Notes under the pieces: generated by a model
What the model was told of the DNA's origin: nothing
Seen by the model: the letters and a program-made list of their open reading frames with translations, nothing else
Database searches by the model: none
Shown: in pieces, positions 8,799-16,801 of the stretch
How positions within the stretch are numbered: position 1 is the first letter of the stretch
How the letters are laid out: every line of letters begins with the position of its first letter
Translations under genes and position numbers: made by a program
Source: CAYZJB01 sp964602985
GTDB taxonomy: Bacteria > CLD3 > SB21
Direction of reading: 5' to 3'
NCBI GenBank assembly: GCA_964602985.1
Contig: CAZRTJ010000011.1
Location: 1-64,000 of the forward strand
DNA length: 64,000 nt

Positions 8799-10946
8799 GT
8801 GAGCGATCAAATGTTGGTTTGGATTGGAGTCGGGAGCGCGATCCTGGCGCTGGTGTTTGCTTGGTTTCGCGCGGGCTGGATATCCCGGCAGGATGCTGGA
8901 ACAGACCGGATGAAGGAAATTGCCAAGGCCATTTCAGAAGGCGCTATGGCGTTTCTGACGCGCGAGTACAAAGTCTTGATCATCTTCGTCATTGCAGTTG
9001 CCGCCCTGCTCGCGGCTGCAAACTATAACAAAGAGGATTCCAGTCCTCTGCTGGCGTTGTCTTTCGTGGTGGGGGCGTTTTGTTCCGCATTATCCGGTTT
9101 CTTTGGGATGCGTGTGGCGACCAAGGCCAATGTTCGCACCGCAAACGCGGCGCGCACAGGTTTGCCGCAAGCCCTGCAGATTGCCTTCTCGGGCGGCTCG
9201 GTGATGGGACTGTGCGTGGTCGGCCTGGGCATGCTTGGACTCTCCTTTCTTTTCATGCTGTATGGCAATTTGTTTGAAGTGACGAACACCGAACTCGTCC
9301 AGTCCGACGCCCATCAGTGGCATTTGAACGTCATTCGTTTGTTGAACGTTATTTCCGGGTTTTCTCTGGGAGCCTCTTCGATCGCTTTGTTTGCACGCGT
9401 CGGGGGCGGCATTTATACGAAAGCGGCCGATGTCGGAGCCGATCTGGTGGGCAAAGTGGAAGCCGGTATTCCGGAGGATGATCCGCGAAATCCGGCCGTG
9501 ATTGCGGATAACGTCGGTGACAACGTGGGCGACGTGGCCGGGATGGGTGCGGATCTGTTCGAATCATACGTGGGTGCGATCGTCGGCACGATGATCCTGG
9601 GCGCAGCCATTGTGGCGGCCACTCCCAACTACAATGGACTGGCGCCGGTGTTGTTGCCTATGGTATTGGCTGGAGTTGGAATTGTCGCATCTGTGTTGGG
9701 CACGTTCCTCGTGCGGACGAAGGAGGGGGGCAATCCTCAAGTGGCGTTGAATGTGGGTTCGTTTGGCGCGGCCGGGCTGATGCTCGTGGCGGCGTATTTT
9801 GTGATCCAGCAGTTGTGGCCCGCGGAAAACCTATTGGATGCGGCGTCGGGCTCGATAATTACGGCAACCGGCGTCTTTGGAGCTACAGTTTTTGGTCTAA
9901 TCATCGGGGTTCTCGTCGGACTATCCACTGAATATTACTGCGCGATGGGCAGACGTCCCGTCAACACGATCGTCGAGCAGTCCGTCACGGGATCGGCAAC
10001 CAACATCATCGCGGGTTTGGGAGTGGGGATGCAATCCACCGCGATCCCGCTTCTCCTGATTGCCATTGGAATCCTCGGATCGTATTATTTCGCGGGATTG
10101 TATGGAATTGCCATCGCGGCGCTAGGCATGTTATCCACGACGGGGATCCAATTGGCTGTGGATGCGTATGGCCCTATCTCGGATAACTCCGGTGGAATTG
10201 CGGAAATGTCGCATTTGGAGCCGGCTGTTCGTGAACGGACGGACAAGCTGGATGCGGTTGGCAATACGACGGCCGCCATTGGCAAGGGGTTTGCCATTGC
10301 CTCTGCGGCGTTGACAGCGTTGGCGCTTTTCAGCGCCTTCATGACGCAGGTGGAAATCAAATCGCTGGACCTGGCCAACCCGAAAATCATGGCCGGTCTC
10401 TTCGTCGGAGGCATGTTGCCCTTCCTGTTTTCTTCCATGGCGATGAATGCCGTCGGACGCGCGGCGATGGATATGATCAAAGAGGTGCGTCGTCAGTTCA
10501 AGGAAATCCCCGGACTGCTGGAAGGCAAACCGGAGGCCCGAGCCGACTACAAACGTTGCGTGGATATTTCGACGACGGCGGCCATTCGCCAGATGATCGT
10601 GCCCGGACTCATGGCAGTGGTCGTGCCGGTCGCGGTCGGTTTCACGCCCGGACTGGGCAAAGAAGCGCTGGGTGGTTTGCTGGCCGGGGTCACCGTGTCG
10701 GGCGTGCTCCTGGCCATTTTCATGGCCAATGCGGGCGGCGCCTGGGACAATGCAAAGAAATCGTTCGAAGGCGGTTATACGCTCAAGGATGGTACGGTCG
10801 TGAAGAAGGGATCGGACGCGCACAAGGCCGCCGTCGTCGGCGATACGGTGGGCGATCCGTTCAAAGATACGGCCGGCCCGTCGCTGAATATCCTGATTAA
10901 ATTAATGTCGGTGGTTGCCCTTGTGATTGCGCCGCTGATCAAATAG
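8799..10946 (+). CDS. hppA: Membrane-bound ion-translocating pyrophosphatase, K+-dependent type
   Basis: Couples pyrophosphate hydrolysis to H+ or Na+ export through a roughly 16-helix membrane protein; 715 residues. The catalytic signature DVGADLVGKVEAGIPEDDPR with the following NVGDNVGDVAGMGADLFESY is intact, as is the second acidic cluster DTVGDPFKDTAGPSLNILIK near the C-terminus. The GNTTAAIGKG segment has Ala where K+-independent enzymes carry Lys, so this should be a K+-stimulated enzyme. Whether H+ or Na+ is pumped cannot be told here. The start is GTG at 8799 with CGGAGGA upstream. The enzyme would recycle pyrophosphate, for example from prs-dependent pathways. Confidence 0.95.
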   Translation: MSDQMLVWIGVGSAILALVFAWFRAGWISRQDAGTDRMKEIAKAISEGAMAFLTREYKVLIIFVIAVAALLAAANYNKEDSSPLLALSFVVGAFCSALSGFFGMRVATKANVRTANAARTGLPQALQIAFSGGSVMGLCVVGLGMLGLSFLFMLYGNLFEVTNTELVQSDAHQWHLNVIRLLNVISGFSLGASSIALFARVGGGIYTKAADVGADLVGKVEAGIPEDDPRNPAVIADNVGDNVGDVAGMGADLFESYVGAIVGTMILGAAIVAATPNYNGLAPVLLPMVLAGVGIVASVLGTFLVRTKEGGNPQVALNVGSFGAAGLMLVAAYFVIQQLWPAENLLDAASGSIITATGVFGATVFGLIIGVLVGLSTEYYCAMGRRPVNTIVEQSVTGSATNIIAGLGVGMQSTAIPLLLIAIGILGSYYFAGLYGIAIAALGMLSTTGIQLAVDAYGPISDNSGGIAEMSHLEPAVRERTDKLDAVGNTTAAIGKGFAIASAALTALALFSAFMTQVEIKSLDLANPKIMAGLFVGGMLPFLFSSMAMNAVGRAAMDMIKEVRRQFKEIPGLLEGKPEARADYKRCVDISTTAAIRQMIVPGLMAVVVPVAVGFTPGLGKEALGGLLAGVTVSGVLLAIFMANAGGAWDNAKKSFEGGYTLKDGTVVKKGSDAHKAAVVGDTVGDPFKDTAGPSLNILIKLMSVVALVIAPLIK

Positions 10947-10978
10947 ATCGATGTTTCATCCTGTGTGAGTTTGCCCTG

Positions 10979-11014
10979 CTGTAATTGTGCCGGGCTACGC
11001 TTACACCGTAACAG
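10979..11014 (+). promoter_or_regulatory. Candidate S6:S18 leader RNA motif
   Basis: In the 83-bp leader of rpsF, CTGT (10979-10982) can pair with ACAG (11011-11014) and an inner GTG with CAC, leaving an asymmetric 3' bulge that begins CCG. A hairpin with a conserved CCG bulge in front of rpsF is the known site by which the S6:S18 complex controls its own operon. The stems here are short, so the call is tentative. Confidence 0.3.
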
Positions 11015-11029
11015 ACCATAGGAGTCACC

Positions 11030-11425
11030 ATGTCCAAGAAAACCCGCCGAGGGGAACCCGGACAGCCGAGATTTTATGAAACGGTTGTCGTGATCGACCC
11101 TCAGCTTGGCGACGATGCGGTTCGCGCAATCGTCGACAAGATCAAAGAAGTCCTTACCAGCCACGAGGCAAAAATCGGAAAGGTCGATGAGCAGGGCAAA
11201 CGGAAGTTGGCCTATCCGATCCAGAAGAAGACGTACGGATACTACGTCTCGATCGAATTTGAGCATCCCGGCAGCGTCATTCGTTCGCTGGCGGACCACT
11301 ACCACATCACCGAAGGCATTTTGCGCCATCTGACGCTCATCATCGACCGTCGCCTCCTCCAGCAGCGAGCCAAAGCAGAAGCGGCCCCGCGCGCCGAAGA
11401 GCGTGAAGAGACGTTGGCGATCTAA
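11030..11425 (+). CDS. rpsF: Small ribosomal subunit protein bS6
   Basis: Component of the 30S platform that pairs with bS18. It has 131 residues; the ferredoxin-like domain spans about 14-110, with RFYETVVVIDPQL as the first strand and GKRKLAYPIQKKTYGYYVSIEF as the central family motif. The N-terminal dozen residues are a basic extension (KKTRRGEPGQ) not found in short bS6 proteins. GGAG lies upstream of the ATG. First gene of the conserved rpsF-rpsR-rplI operon. Confidence 0.95.
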   Translation: MSKKTRRGEPGQPRFYETVVVIDPQLGDDAVRAIVDKIKEVLTSHEAKIGKVDEQGKRKLAYPIQKKTYGYYVSIEFEHPGSVIRSLADHYHITEGILRHLTLIIDRRLLQQRAKAEAAPRAEEREETLAI

Positions 11426-11449
11426 CCACACGAACGAAGGAAGACACAC

Positions 11450-11719
11450 ATGAATACGCCCCGAACTCCCCGAAGGCCCAAACGCGAACCGCGCGGGTTG
11501 ATGCAGAAGAAGAAGACGTGCCCGTTTTGCGAAGACAAGACGCAGTACGTGGATTACCGCGATACCAAACGGCTGACCAAGTTCACGTCTGAACAAGGAC
11601 GCATCCTGACGCGCCGGACGTCCGGCGTGTGTGCACGGCATCAGCGACAACTGGTGTCCGCGATCAAACACGCGCGGCATCTGGCACTGATTCCGTTTGT
11701 CAGCGACATGACGAAGTAA
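11450..11719 (+). CDS. rpsR: Small ribosomal subunit protein bS18
   Basis: 30S platform protein that binds 16S rRNA together with bS6. At 89 residues it matches the family length, with the core motif CPFCEDKTQYVDYRD, then TKFTSEQGRILTRRTSGVCARHQRQL. The residues CPFC, with the later VCARH, could form a zinc site of the C+ type of bS18. It lies 24 bp after rpsF and 12 bp before rplI. Confidence 0.96.
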   Translation: MNTPRTPRRPKREPRGLMQKKKTCPFCEDKTQYVDYRDTKRLTKFTSEQGRILTRRTSGVCARHQRQLVSAIKHARHLALIPFVSDMTK

Positions 11720-11731
11720 AGGAAGAATGAC

Positions 11732-12181
11732 ATGAAAATCATATTGAAAGAAGACGTGGACAATGTGGGCCGCGCCGGAGAATTGGTCGACGTCAAACCC
11801 GGCTACGCTCGCAATTTCCTCGTGCCGCGAGGACTCGCGATGGTGTACAACTCTGCGAATCAGGCCATGTACGAGCGCGAAAAGAAACGTATCGCCCAGA
11901 AGCAGGAAAAAGAAAAAACGGCCGCTCAGGCCATGGCGGCGCAGTTGGAATCGGTCAGCGTGACGATCTCCGCGGCCGTCGGCGAGGAAGACCGCATGTT
12001 TGGATCGGTCACTTCGCAGGACATTGTGGACAGCCTGAAGGCGCAGGGAATTGAAATCGACAAGCGCCGCATCCTGCTCAACGAGCCGATCAAATCACTC
12101 GGACTCTTCGACGTCGATGTGAAATTGCACACCGAGGTGATCGGCAAGATCAAAGTCTGGGTCGTCAAGAAAGAAGAGTGA
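11732..12181 (+). CDS. rplI: Large ribosomal subunit protein bL9
   Basis: Elongated 50S protein binding 23S rRNA near the L1 stalk; 149 residues. The N-terminal domain shows MKIILKEDVDNVGRAGELV followed by VKPGYARNFLVPRGLA, the family signature; a charged linker helix (about 45-75) and the C-terminal domain follow. Last gene of the operon, closed by a strong terminator 17 bp downstream. Confidence 0.97.
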   Translation: MKIILKEDVDNVGRAGELVDVKPGYARNFLVPRGLAMVYNSANQAMYEREKKRIAQKQEKEKTAAQAMAAQLESVSVTISAAVGEEDRMFGSVTSQDIVDSLKAQGIEIDKRRILLNEPIKSLGLFDVDVKLHTEVIGKIKVWVVKKEE

Positions 12182-12198
12182 TCGTTTCACAGTTCTAA

Positions 12199-12228
12199 AA
12201 AAAGGCTGTTCGCGTGGACAGCCTTTTT
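12199..12228 (+). terminator. Rho-independent terminator after rplI
   Basis: AAAAAGGCTGT (12199-12209), an 8-nt loop and ACAGCCTTTTT (12218-12228) form a perfect 11-bp stem whose 3' arm ends in a T run. It closes the ribosomal-protein operon. Confidence 0.9.
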
Positions 12229-12283
12229 CTGTTTTGGACGGATTCCATTGAACGCACCCTTTCATTCGCACAACGGAGGAGTT

Positions 12284-13063
12284 ATGAACTATACCTTCTT
12301 GCAGGTGGAGATCAGCGAAAAAGTCGCCGTGGTGTCGCTGAACAATCCTCCCGGCAACAGCCTGAAGATGCCCTTGCTGCAGGAACTGGATCGCTGTTTG
12401 GACGCGCTGTACGCAAATGCGGAATGCAAAGTCATCCTTCTGACGGGAGCGGGGAAGACGTTTGCCTCTGGCGCAGATATCGAGGAGATTTCGAAACTCA
12501 CCTCCCGCGAGCAAGCCCGGGAAATGAGCGGATTTGGTCAAACGGTCTTCCTGAAACTGGAAAACGGTCCGAAGCCGGTCATTGCAGCGATCAACGGATT
12601 CTGTCTTGGCGGCGGATTGGAACTCGCGATGAGCTGCCACATGCGGATCGCGTCTGATCGGGCGATGATGGGCCTGCCCGAAATCACGCTTGGGATCATT
12701 CCGGGCTTTGGAGGCACCCAGAGACTTCCGCGAATTGTCGGCGCGGCGAAAGCGACGCAGATGATTCTGACCGGTGAGCCCGTTCGGGCGGAGGAAGCGC
12801 TGTCCATCGGGCTCGTCCAAATGGTCGTGAGCAAGGACACGCTATTGGACGATGCGAAGAAATTTGCCTCGAAACTCACCGCCAAAAGCGGTCTGGCGAT
12901 GCGCCAGGCGTTGTCCGCCATCGGCCGCGGCGCGGCACTGGACATGGCAGCCGCGATGAATTGCGAATCAGAGTGTTTTGCAGGGCTTTACGGTTCGCAG
13001 GACATGAAAGAGGGCGTTACCGCCTTTCTCGAAAAGCGAAAGCCCGTCTTTCAGGACCGCTGA
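12284..13063 (+). CDS. Enoyl-CoA hydratase/isomerase family protein
   Basis: Crotonase-fold enzyme of 259 residues, probably hydrating 2-enoyl-CoA in fatty-acid or amino-acid breakdown. The oxyanion-hole segments are visible as AFASGAD-type KTFASGADIEEI near 60 and GFCLGGGLELAMSCHMRIA near 105-123. Both catalytic glutamates of hydratases seem present: GGLELAM and LPEITLGIIPGFGGTQRL. The reading frame extends to a TTG at 12248, but ATG 12284 is chosen because GGAGGAG lies directly upstream. Substrate cannot be fixed from sequence. It follows the rplI terminator and abuts trmB with a 3-bp gap. Confidence 0.88.
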   Translation: MNYTFLQVEISEKVAVVSLNNPPGNSLKMPLLQELDRCLDALYANAECKVILLTGAGKTFASGADIEEISKLTSREQAREMSGFGQTVFLKLENGPKPVIAAINGFCLGGGLELAMSCHMRIASDRAMMGLPEITLGIIPGFGGTQRLPRIVGAAKATQMILTGEPVRAEEALSIGLVQMVVSKDTLLDDAKKFASKLTAKSGLAMRQALSAIGRGAALDMAAAMNCESECFAGLYGSQDMKEGVTAFLEKRKPVFQDR

Positions 13064-13066
13064 ACC

Positions 13067-13774
13067 TTGGCGCTGTACAAACCTTCGTTCATTTTGAACT
13101 GGCGAAACGACGAGATCAAACGTCACATTGCGGCAGGAACTACGTTGGAGTGGCGGGCCGTTCTGGGAAGAACCGCCCCGATGGACCTGGAGATTGGAAT
13201 CGGGAATGGCAGCTTCCTGGCCCCCTTTGCTCATGCGCACGCAGAGCGCGATATCATCGGGGTCGAACTCCTGGCCGATTATGCCGTGAGAGCGGACAAG
13301 AAACTTTCACGAGGCGGAAGCACCAACGGACGGATTCTGATCGGCGATGCGAAGCTCTTTCTGCTGACCGTGTTTGCCGACGGCTCGATCGAAGATGTGT
13401 ACGTTCATTTTCCGGATCCGTGGTTCAAACGACGACACAAGCGACGTCGCCTGGTCAATCCGGACACTCTGAGGATCATCGCCCGTAAGATGACCCGGCG
13501 CCTGAGAATTGCGACCGACGACCTGGAATATCGGGAATGGGTTGATGAATGCATGGCCTTGGTCGGAATGTACTCCCCTTGCGTCCCTTGGGGTCCCGCC
13601 CCCGCTGAGAATCACTTTCCGACGAAATACGAGAACAAGTGGCGGGATCAGGGGAAGAGCGTTTTTTATCGGACATATCAGAAGATTGGTCAGCCCAATT
13701 TTTCTGCCGATGAGTATATTGAAAGTCAGAACCTCCGATTTCCGCTCCAGCGGATACGGGAGAGGTTCTCGTAA
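13067..13774 (+). CDS. trmB: tRNA (guanine-N7-)-methyltransferase
   Basis: Methylates G46 in the variable loop of tRNA using S-adenosylmethionine. The 235-residue protein has the SAM site DLEIGIGNGSFL near 41-52, IGVELL as motif II, and the signature VHFPDPWFKRRHKRRRL near 113-129 with the conserved DPW. The likely start is TTG at 13067, only 3 bp after the hydratase stop, so translation is probably coupled. An alternative downstream start would cut into the conserved N-terminal strand. Confidence 0.94.
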   Translation: MALYKPSFILNWRNDEIKRHIAAGTTLEWRAVLGRTAPMDLEIGIGNGSFLAPFAHAHAERDIIGVELLADYAVRADKKLSRGGSTNGRILIGDAKLFLLTVFADGSIEDVYVHFPDPWFKRRHKRRRLVNPDTLRIIARKMTRRLRIATDDLEYREWVDECMALVGMYSPCVPWGPAPAENHFPTKYENKWRDQGKSVFYRTYQKIGQPNFSADEYIESQNLRFPLQRIRERFS

Positions 13775-13843
13775 CTCATTATAATGCTGGATTTTAGAAC
13801 TCGGCTGACATATCATGCAAGCCGAATGGAGGCAAGAAGGTAG

Positions 13844-14500
13844 ATGAGAATGCTGCTGTTGGGAGCGCCCGGGGTTGGAAAAGGGACGCAATCGAAGCTC
13901 CTTGTGGACAAGTACGGAATCGTCCAGATTTCGACTGGCGACATGTTGCGCGAGGCGATCAAACAGGGTACGGAATTGGGGTTGAAGGCCAAGACGTTCA
14001 TGGATGGAGGGAAGCTGGTTCCGGACGATGTGATCATCGGACTGGCTCAGCATAAGATCCAGTCCCGGGAGTGCTCGAAAGGATTCATTCTGGACGGCTT
14101 TCCGCGAACGCTCGCGCAGGCGAGTGCGCTGGACAGGATCCTCGCGGATATGGGGTCACGATTGCATGCGGTTTTTGAAATGACGGTTTCGCATGAGAAA
14201 CTGGCTGACCGTCTGGGAAGCCGCATCATTTGCCGGGCGTGCGGAGCGGTGTACAACCGGATGACCCAACCGCCCAAGACCGCGGGAGTCTGCGATCGAT
14301 GCGGCGGGGAGATTTATCAGAGGTCCGATGATACGCCGGAAGCGATTCGAAAGCGGTTGGAGGTCTACGAAACCGAAACCGCGCCGCTGCGGGAATATTA
14401 CGCCCAGCGGGGCAAGCTGACGGCGATCGACGGAGATCGTCCGGTGGAGATCGTGTTCGCAGAGATTCTCTCGGTGATCGAGGCCGATTCCATTCCCTGA
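13844..14500 (+). CDS. adk: Adenylate kinase with zinc-type LID
   Basis: Interconverts ATP, ADP and AMP. The 218-residue long form has the P-loop GAPGVGKGTQ at about 7-16, the AMP site STGDMLREA and the DGFPRTLAQA motif. The LID domain (about 126-165) carries four cysteines in C-x2-C and C-x2-C pairs (CRAC and CDRC), the zinc-binding version also seen in Gram-positive bacteria. AAGAAGG precedes the ATG. Confidence 0.96.
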   Translation: MRMLLLGAPGVGKGTQSKLLVDKYGIVQISTGDMLREAIKQGTELGLKAKTFMDGGKLVPDDVIIGLAQHKIQSRECSKGFILDGFPRTLAQASALDRILADMGSRLHAVFEMTVSHEKLADRLGSRIICRACGAVYNRMTQPPKTAGVCDRCGGEIYQRSDDTPEAIRKRLEVYETETAPLREYYAQRGKLTAIDGDRPVEIVFAEILSVIEADSIP

Positions 14501-14582
14501 CCGAGCCCGTGTGCATGCGGGTCAAGAAATGGATTGTGCGCTCACATCGTTTCACCTATATTATCGCACTCAAGAAGGCGTC

Positions 14583-15362
14583 ATGAGCGATCTCGTCAAG
14601 AAGCAAAAAGAAGAGCTTTTTCGGAAGATCGGAGAGCACCGCGCACTTACCAAACCGGTGTTGGAGCGTGTTCGAAAAGCCGGCTCTCTCGACGTTGCAA
14701 TGCTCTTCGATACGACGGGCAGTATGGATGTGTATCTAGCCGAGGTGCAAATGCACGTCCAGATGATGGTTCGCGAGATCCGAAAGAGGGTCGCGGATGC
14801 GCGCATCGCGGTCATTGCCTACAAGGATCACGACCAGGGCCCCTATGTGACGCAAACCCTGCCGTTCACGAATCAGGAGGAAGAAATCATCGCGTTTCTG
14901 CGCTCCTCGGAAATAGCGCCGGGCGCGGGAGGTGGGGGTCCGGAGGCCGTCGAATGCGCATTGTATGAGGCCAACCGACTCGATTGGTCACCGGGAAACA
15001 AAGGAAAGGCGTTGATCCTTATCGGAGACAAACCGCCCCATGGAGTCACGGACTCCTTCGATGAGTGCGCCCACAAACGGGATTACCGTGAGGAAACCAA
15101 TCAACTGATCCAAAAGCACGTAAAAATGTATACTGTACTGTGCAACAACGTGCAGGAAACCCGTACGACGTTCCAATGGTTTGCGGATCGATCCGGCGGG
15201 AAGTCTGTTACGCTGGAGTCGATTCAGGACCTGGTCGACTTTCTCGTCGCGGTCAGCATCCGCGAGTCCAGTCCGTTGTTGTTGCAGGCGTACACAGAAG
15301 AACTTAAACAGAAAGGCAAGCTGACGGAGTCCAAGCGGCGACTCCTGCAGAGTATCTCTTAG
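14583..15362 (+). CDS. von Willebrand factor A domain protein
   Basis: Protein of 259 residues without signal peptide. A VWA fold covers about 35-225: the metal-ion-dependent adhesion site starts with LFDTTGSMD (D-x-T-x-S), the TAYKDHD-type loop follows, and GAGGGGPEAVECALYEA supplies the conserved Gly/Glu stretch. The start at 14583 is preferred over an upstream ATG because AAGAAGGCG lies before it and the upstream extension has no domain. Two bases separate it from the response regulator, so the two may act together in signalling. The specific role is unknown. Confidence 0.8.
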   Translation: MSDLVKKQKEELFRKIGEHRALTKPVLERVRKAGSLDVAMLFDTTGSMDVYLAEVQMHVQMMVREIRKRVADARIAVIAYKDHDQGPYVTQTLPFTNQEEEIIAFLRSSEIAPGAGGGGPEAVECALYEANRLDWSPGNKGKALILIGDKPPHGVTDSFDECAHKRDYREETNQLIQKHVKMYTVLCNNVQETRTTFQWFADRSGGKSVTLESIQDLVDFLVAVSIRESSPLLLQAYTEELKQKGKLTESKRRLLQSIS

Positions 15363-15364
15363 CG

Positions 15365-16348
15365 ATGGAAAACAGCCACCAGACACCAATGCCCGGGGCG
15401 GAGCAGGGAGAGGTCATTTCGAGACCGCGTGTCCTGATTGTAGAAGACGATGCGGCTATCCGCAATCTGATCACGGATTTTCTCAAGGAAAAAAACTTTG
15501 ATATCAGCTATGCGCAAAATGGCGCAGAGGGACTTCAGATTGCAACCACCGAAAAACCGAGCGTCATTCTCGCCGACATTGTCATGCCCGAAATGAACGG
15601 CATTGAGATGATCCGCCAGTTACGCAAATTGCCCGGAACGATGTTGATTCCCGTGATCGCGTTGACCGCCGTCAATACGCTGGAGAACAAGATTGAGGTG
15701 TTTGCGGCCGGCGGCGACGGGATTCTGATCAAACCGTTTGATTTGCAGGAACTGCAGGCCAGAATCGAGCGGTCGATCCAGATTTCCGAGAACTTCATGA
15801 AGTTGACGTATGTCGATGCGCTGACGAGCGTCTACAACCGCCGACTATTTGACGATCGACTGCCGGTCGAAGTCAACCGTGCGCGTCGATACAAACAAGA
15901 CCTCTCCCTGGTGATGCTGGATATCGATCACTTCAAGAAATTCAACGATACGTACGGACACCGAGCCGGAGACTTTGTGCTGGGGTCGATCGCTCAACAC
16001 GTGAAGAAGTCCCTTCGTGCGCAAGACCTCGTCTGCCGCTACGGAGGCGAAGAGTTCACCATCATCATGCCGGCGACGCGCAGCAGCGATGCCGCCATGG
16101 TCATGAGCCGAATCCGGGCCGATCTGCAAGACCGGTACTTTTATTCCCCATTCGACGACAAGGATTTCAATATCCGCATCAGCATTGGGGTGGCAAGTTT
16201 TCCGGAAAATTCCCAGGACCACGACACCTTGATGCGAATGGCCGATGAAGCCTTGTATGAAGCCAAGTTAACCGGCCGCAACAAAGTCGTCATCTACGCG
16301 CCCACGCTTTCCAGCCTCAAACAGAAGTCCCAACCCAAACATCGGTGA
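15365..16348 (+). CDS. Response regulator with GGDEF diguanylate cyclase domain
   Basis: Phosphorylation-controlled synthase of cyclic di-GMP, 327 residues. The receiver domain (about 20-140) shows the acidic pair EDD, phospho-acceptor Asp in ILADIVMPEMNG, the Thr in IALTAVN and the Lys in ILIKPF. The GGDEF domain (about 155-315) has DALTSVYNRR, LDIDHFKKFND and the active-site loop RYGGEEF. No RxxD inhibitory site is obvious immediately upstream of the loop. It is placed 2 bp after the VWA gene and overlaps the start of the QueD-like gene. The partner kinase is not adjacent. Confidence 0.92.
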   Translation: MENSHQTPMPGAEQGEVISRPRVLIVEDDAAIRNLITDFLKEKNFDISYAQNGAEGLQIATTEKPSVILADIVMPEMNGIEMIRQLRKLPGTMLIPVIALTAVNTLENKIEVFAAGGDGILIKPFDLQELQARIERSIQISENFMKLTYVDALTSVYNRRLFDDRLPVEVNRARRYKQDLSLVMLDIDHFKKFNDTYGHRAGDFVLGSIAQHVKKSLRAQDLVCRYGGEEFTIIMPATRSSDAAMVMSRIRADLQDRYFYSPFDDKDFNIRISIGVASFPENSQDHDTLMRMADEALYEAKLTGRNKVVIYAPTLSSLKQKSQPKHR

Positions 16349-16719
16349 TGTTTTTTCTTGACGTTCGGGAGACGTTTTCTGCCGCTCATGCCTTGCGGAA
16401 TTACCCTGGGCCCTGCGCAAGCCTGCACGGTCACAACTGGTCGGTCCGCATCCGTCTGAGCGCAGAGCGCACCGACCGCAATGCCATGACCGCGGATTAT
16501 GCCATTCTGAAGCAGTGGATCGGGGAAGTTCTCCAACAGGTGGACCATCGATCATTCAATGAATTGCCGGACTTCCAGCAGATCAATCCGACGTCGGAGG
16601 CAATCGCGGAATTTTTCTTTCGAAGACTTGAGCGCGCGACCCCACCGAATGTGACGCTGGTGGAGGTTGAGATTGCGGAAACGGACAAGTTCTCGGTGAC
16701 CTATCGGCCCGACCGATGA
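16348..16719 (+). CDS. queD: 6-carboxytetrahydropterin synthase-like protein (QueD/PTPS family)
   Basis: Small T-fold enzyme of 123 residues. Zinc ligands are visible as FSAAHAL near 11-17 and LHGHNW near 27-32, the catalytic Cys in PGPCASLHGH, and the C-terminal VEIAETDKFSVTY with the pterin-binding Glu. These fit QueD, which makes 6-carboxytetrahydropterin on the way to queuosine; a pterin-only role is also possible because no other queuosine gene is in the window. Its ATG overlaps the TGA of the upstream cyclase gene; a GTG three bases earlier is equally usable. Confidence 0.88.
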   Translation: MFFLDVRETFSAAHALRNYPGPCASLHGHNWSVRIRLSAERTDRNAMTADYAILKQWIGEVLQQVDHRSFNELPDFQQINPTSEAIAEFFFRRLERATPPNVTLVEVEIAETDKFSVTYRPDR

Positions 16720-16801
16720 GAGCATCCCGCCTGCGGACCGCCTTGCATTCCTCTGAGCCCTTTGCTACTTTCGCTCAACATCAACCACTGCACATCTCCG
16801 G

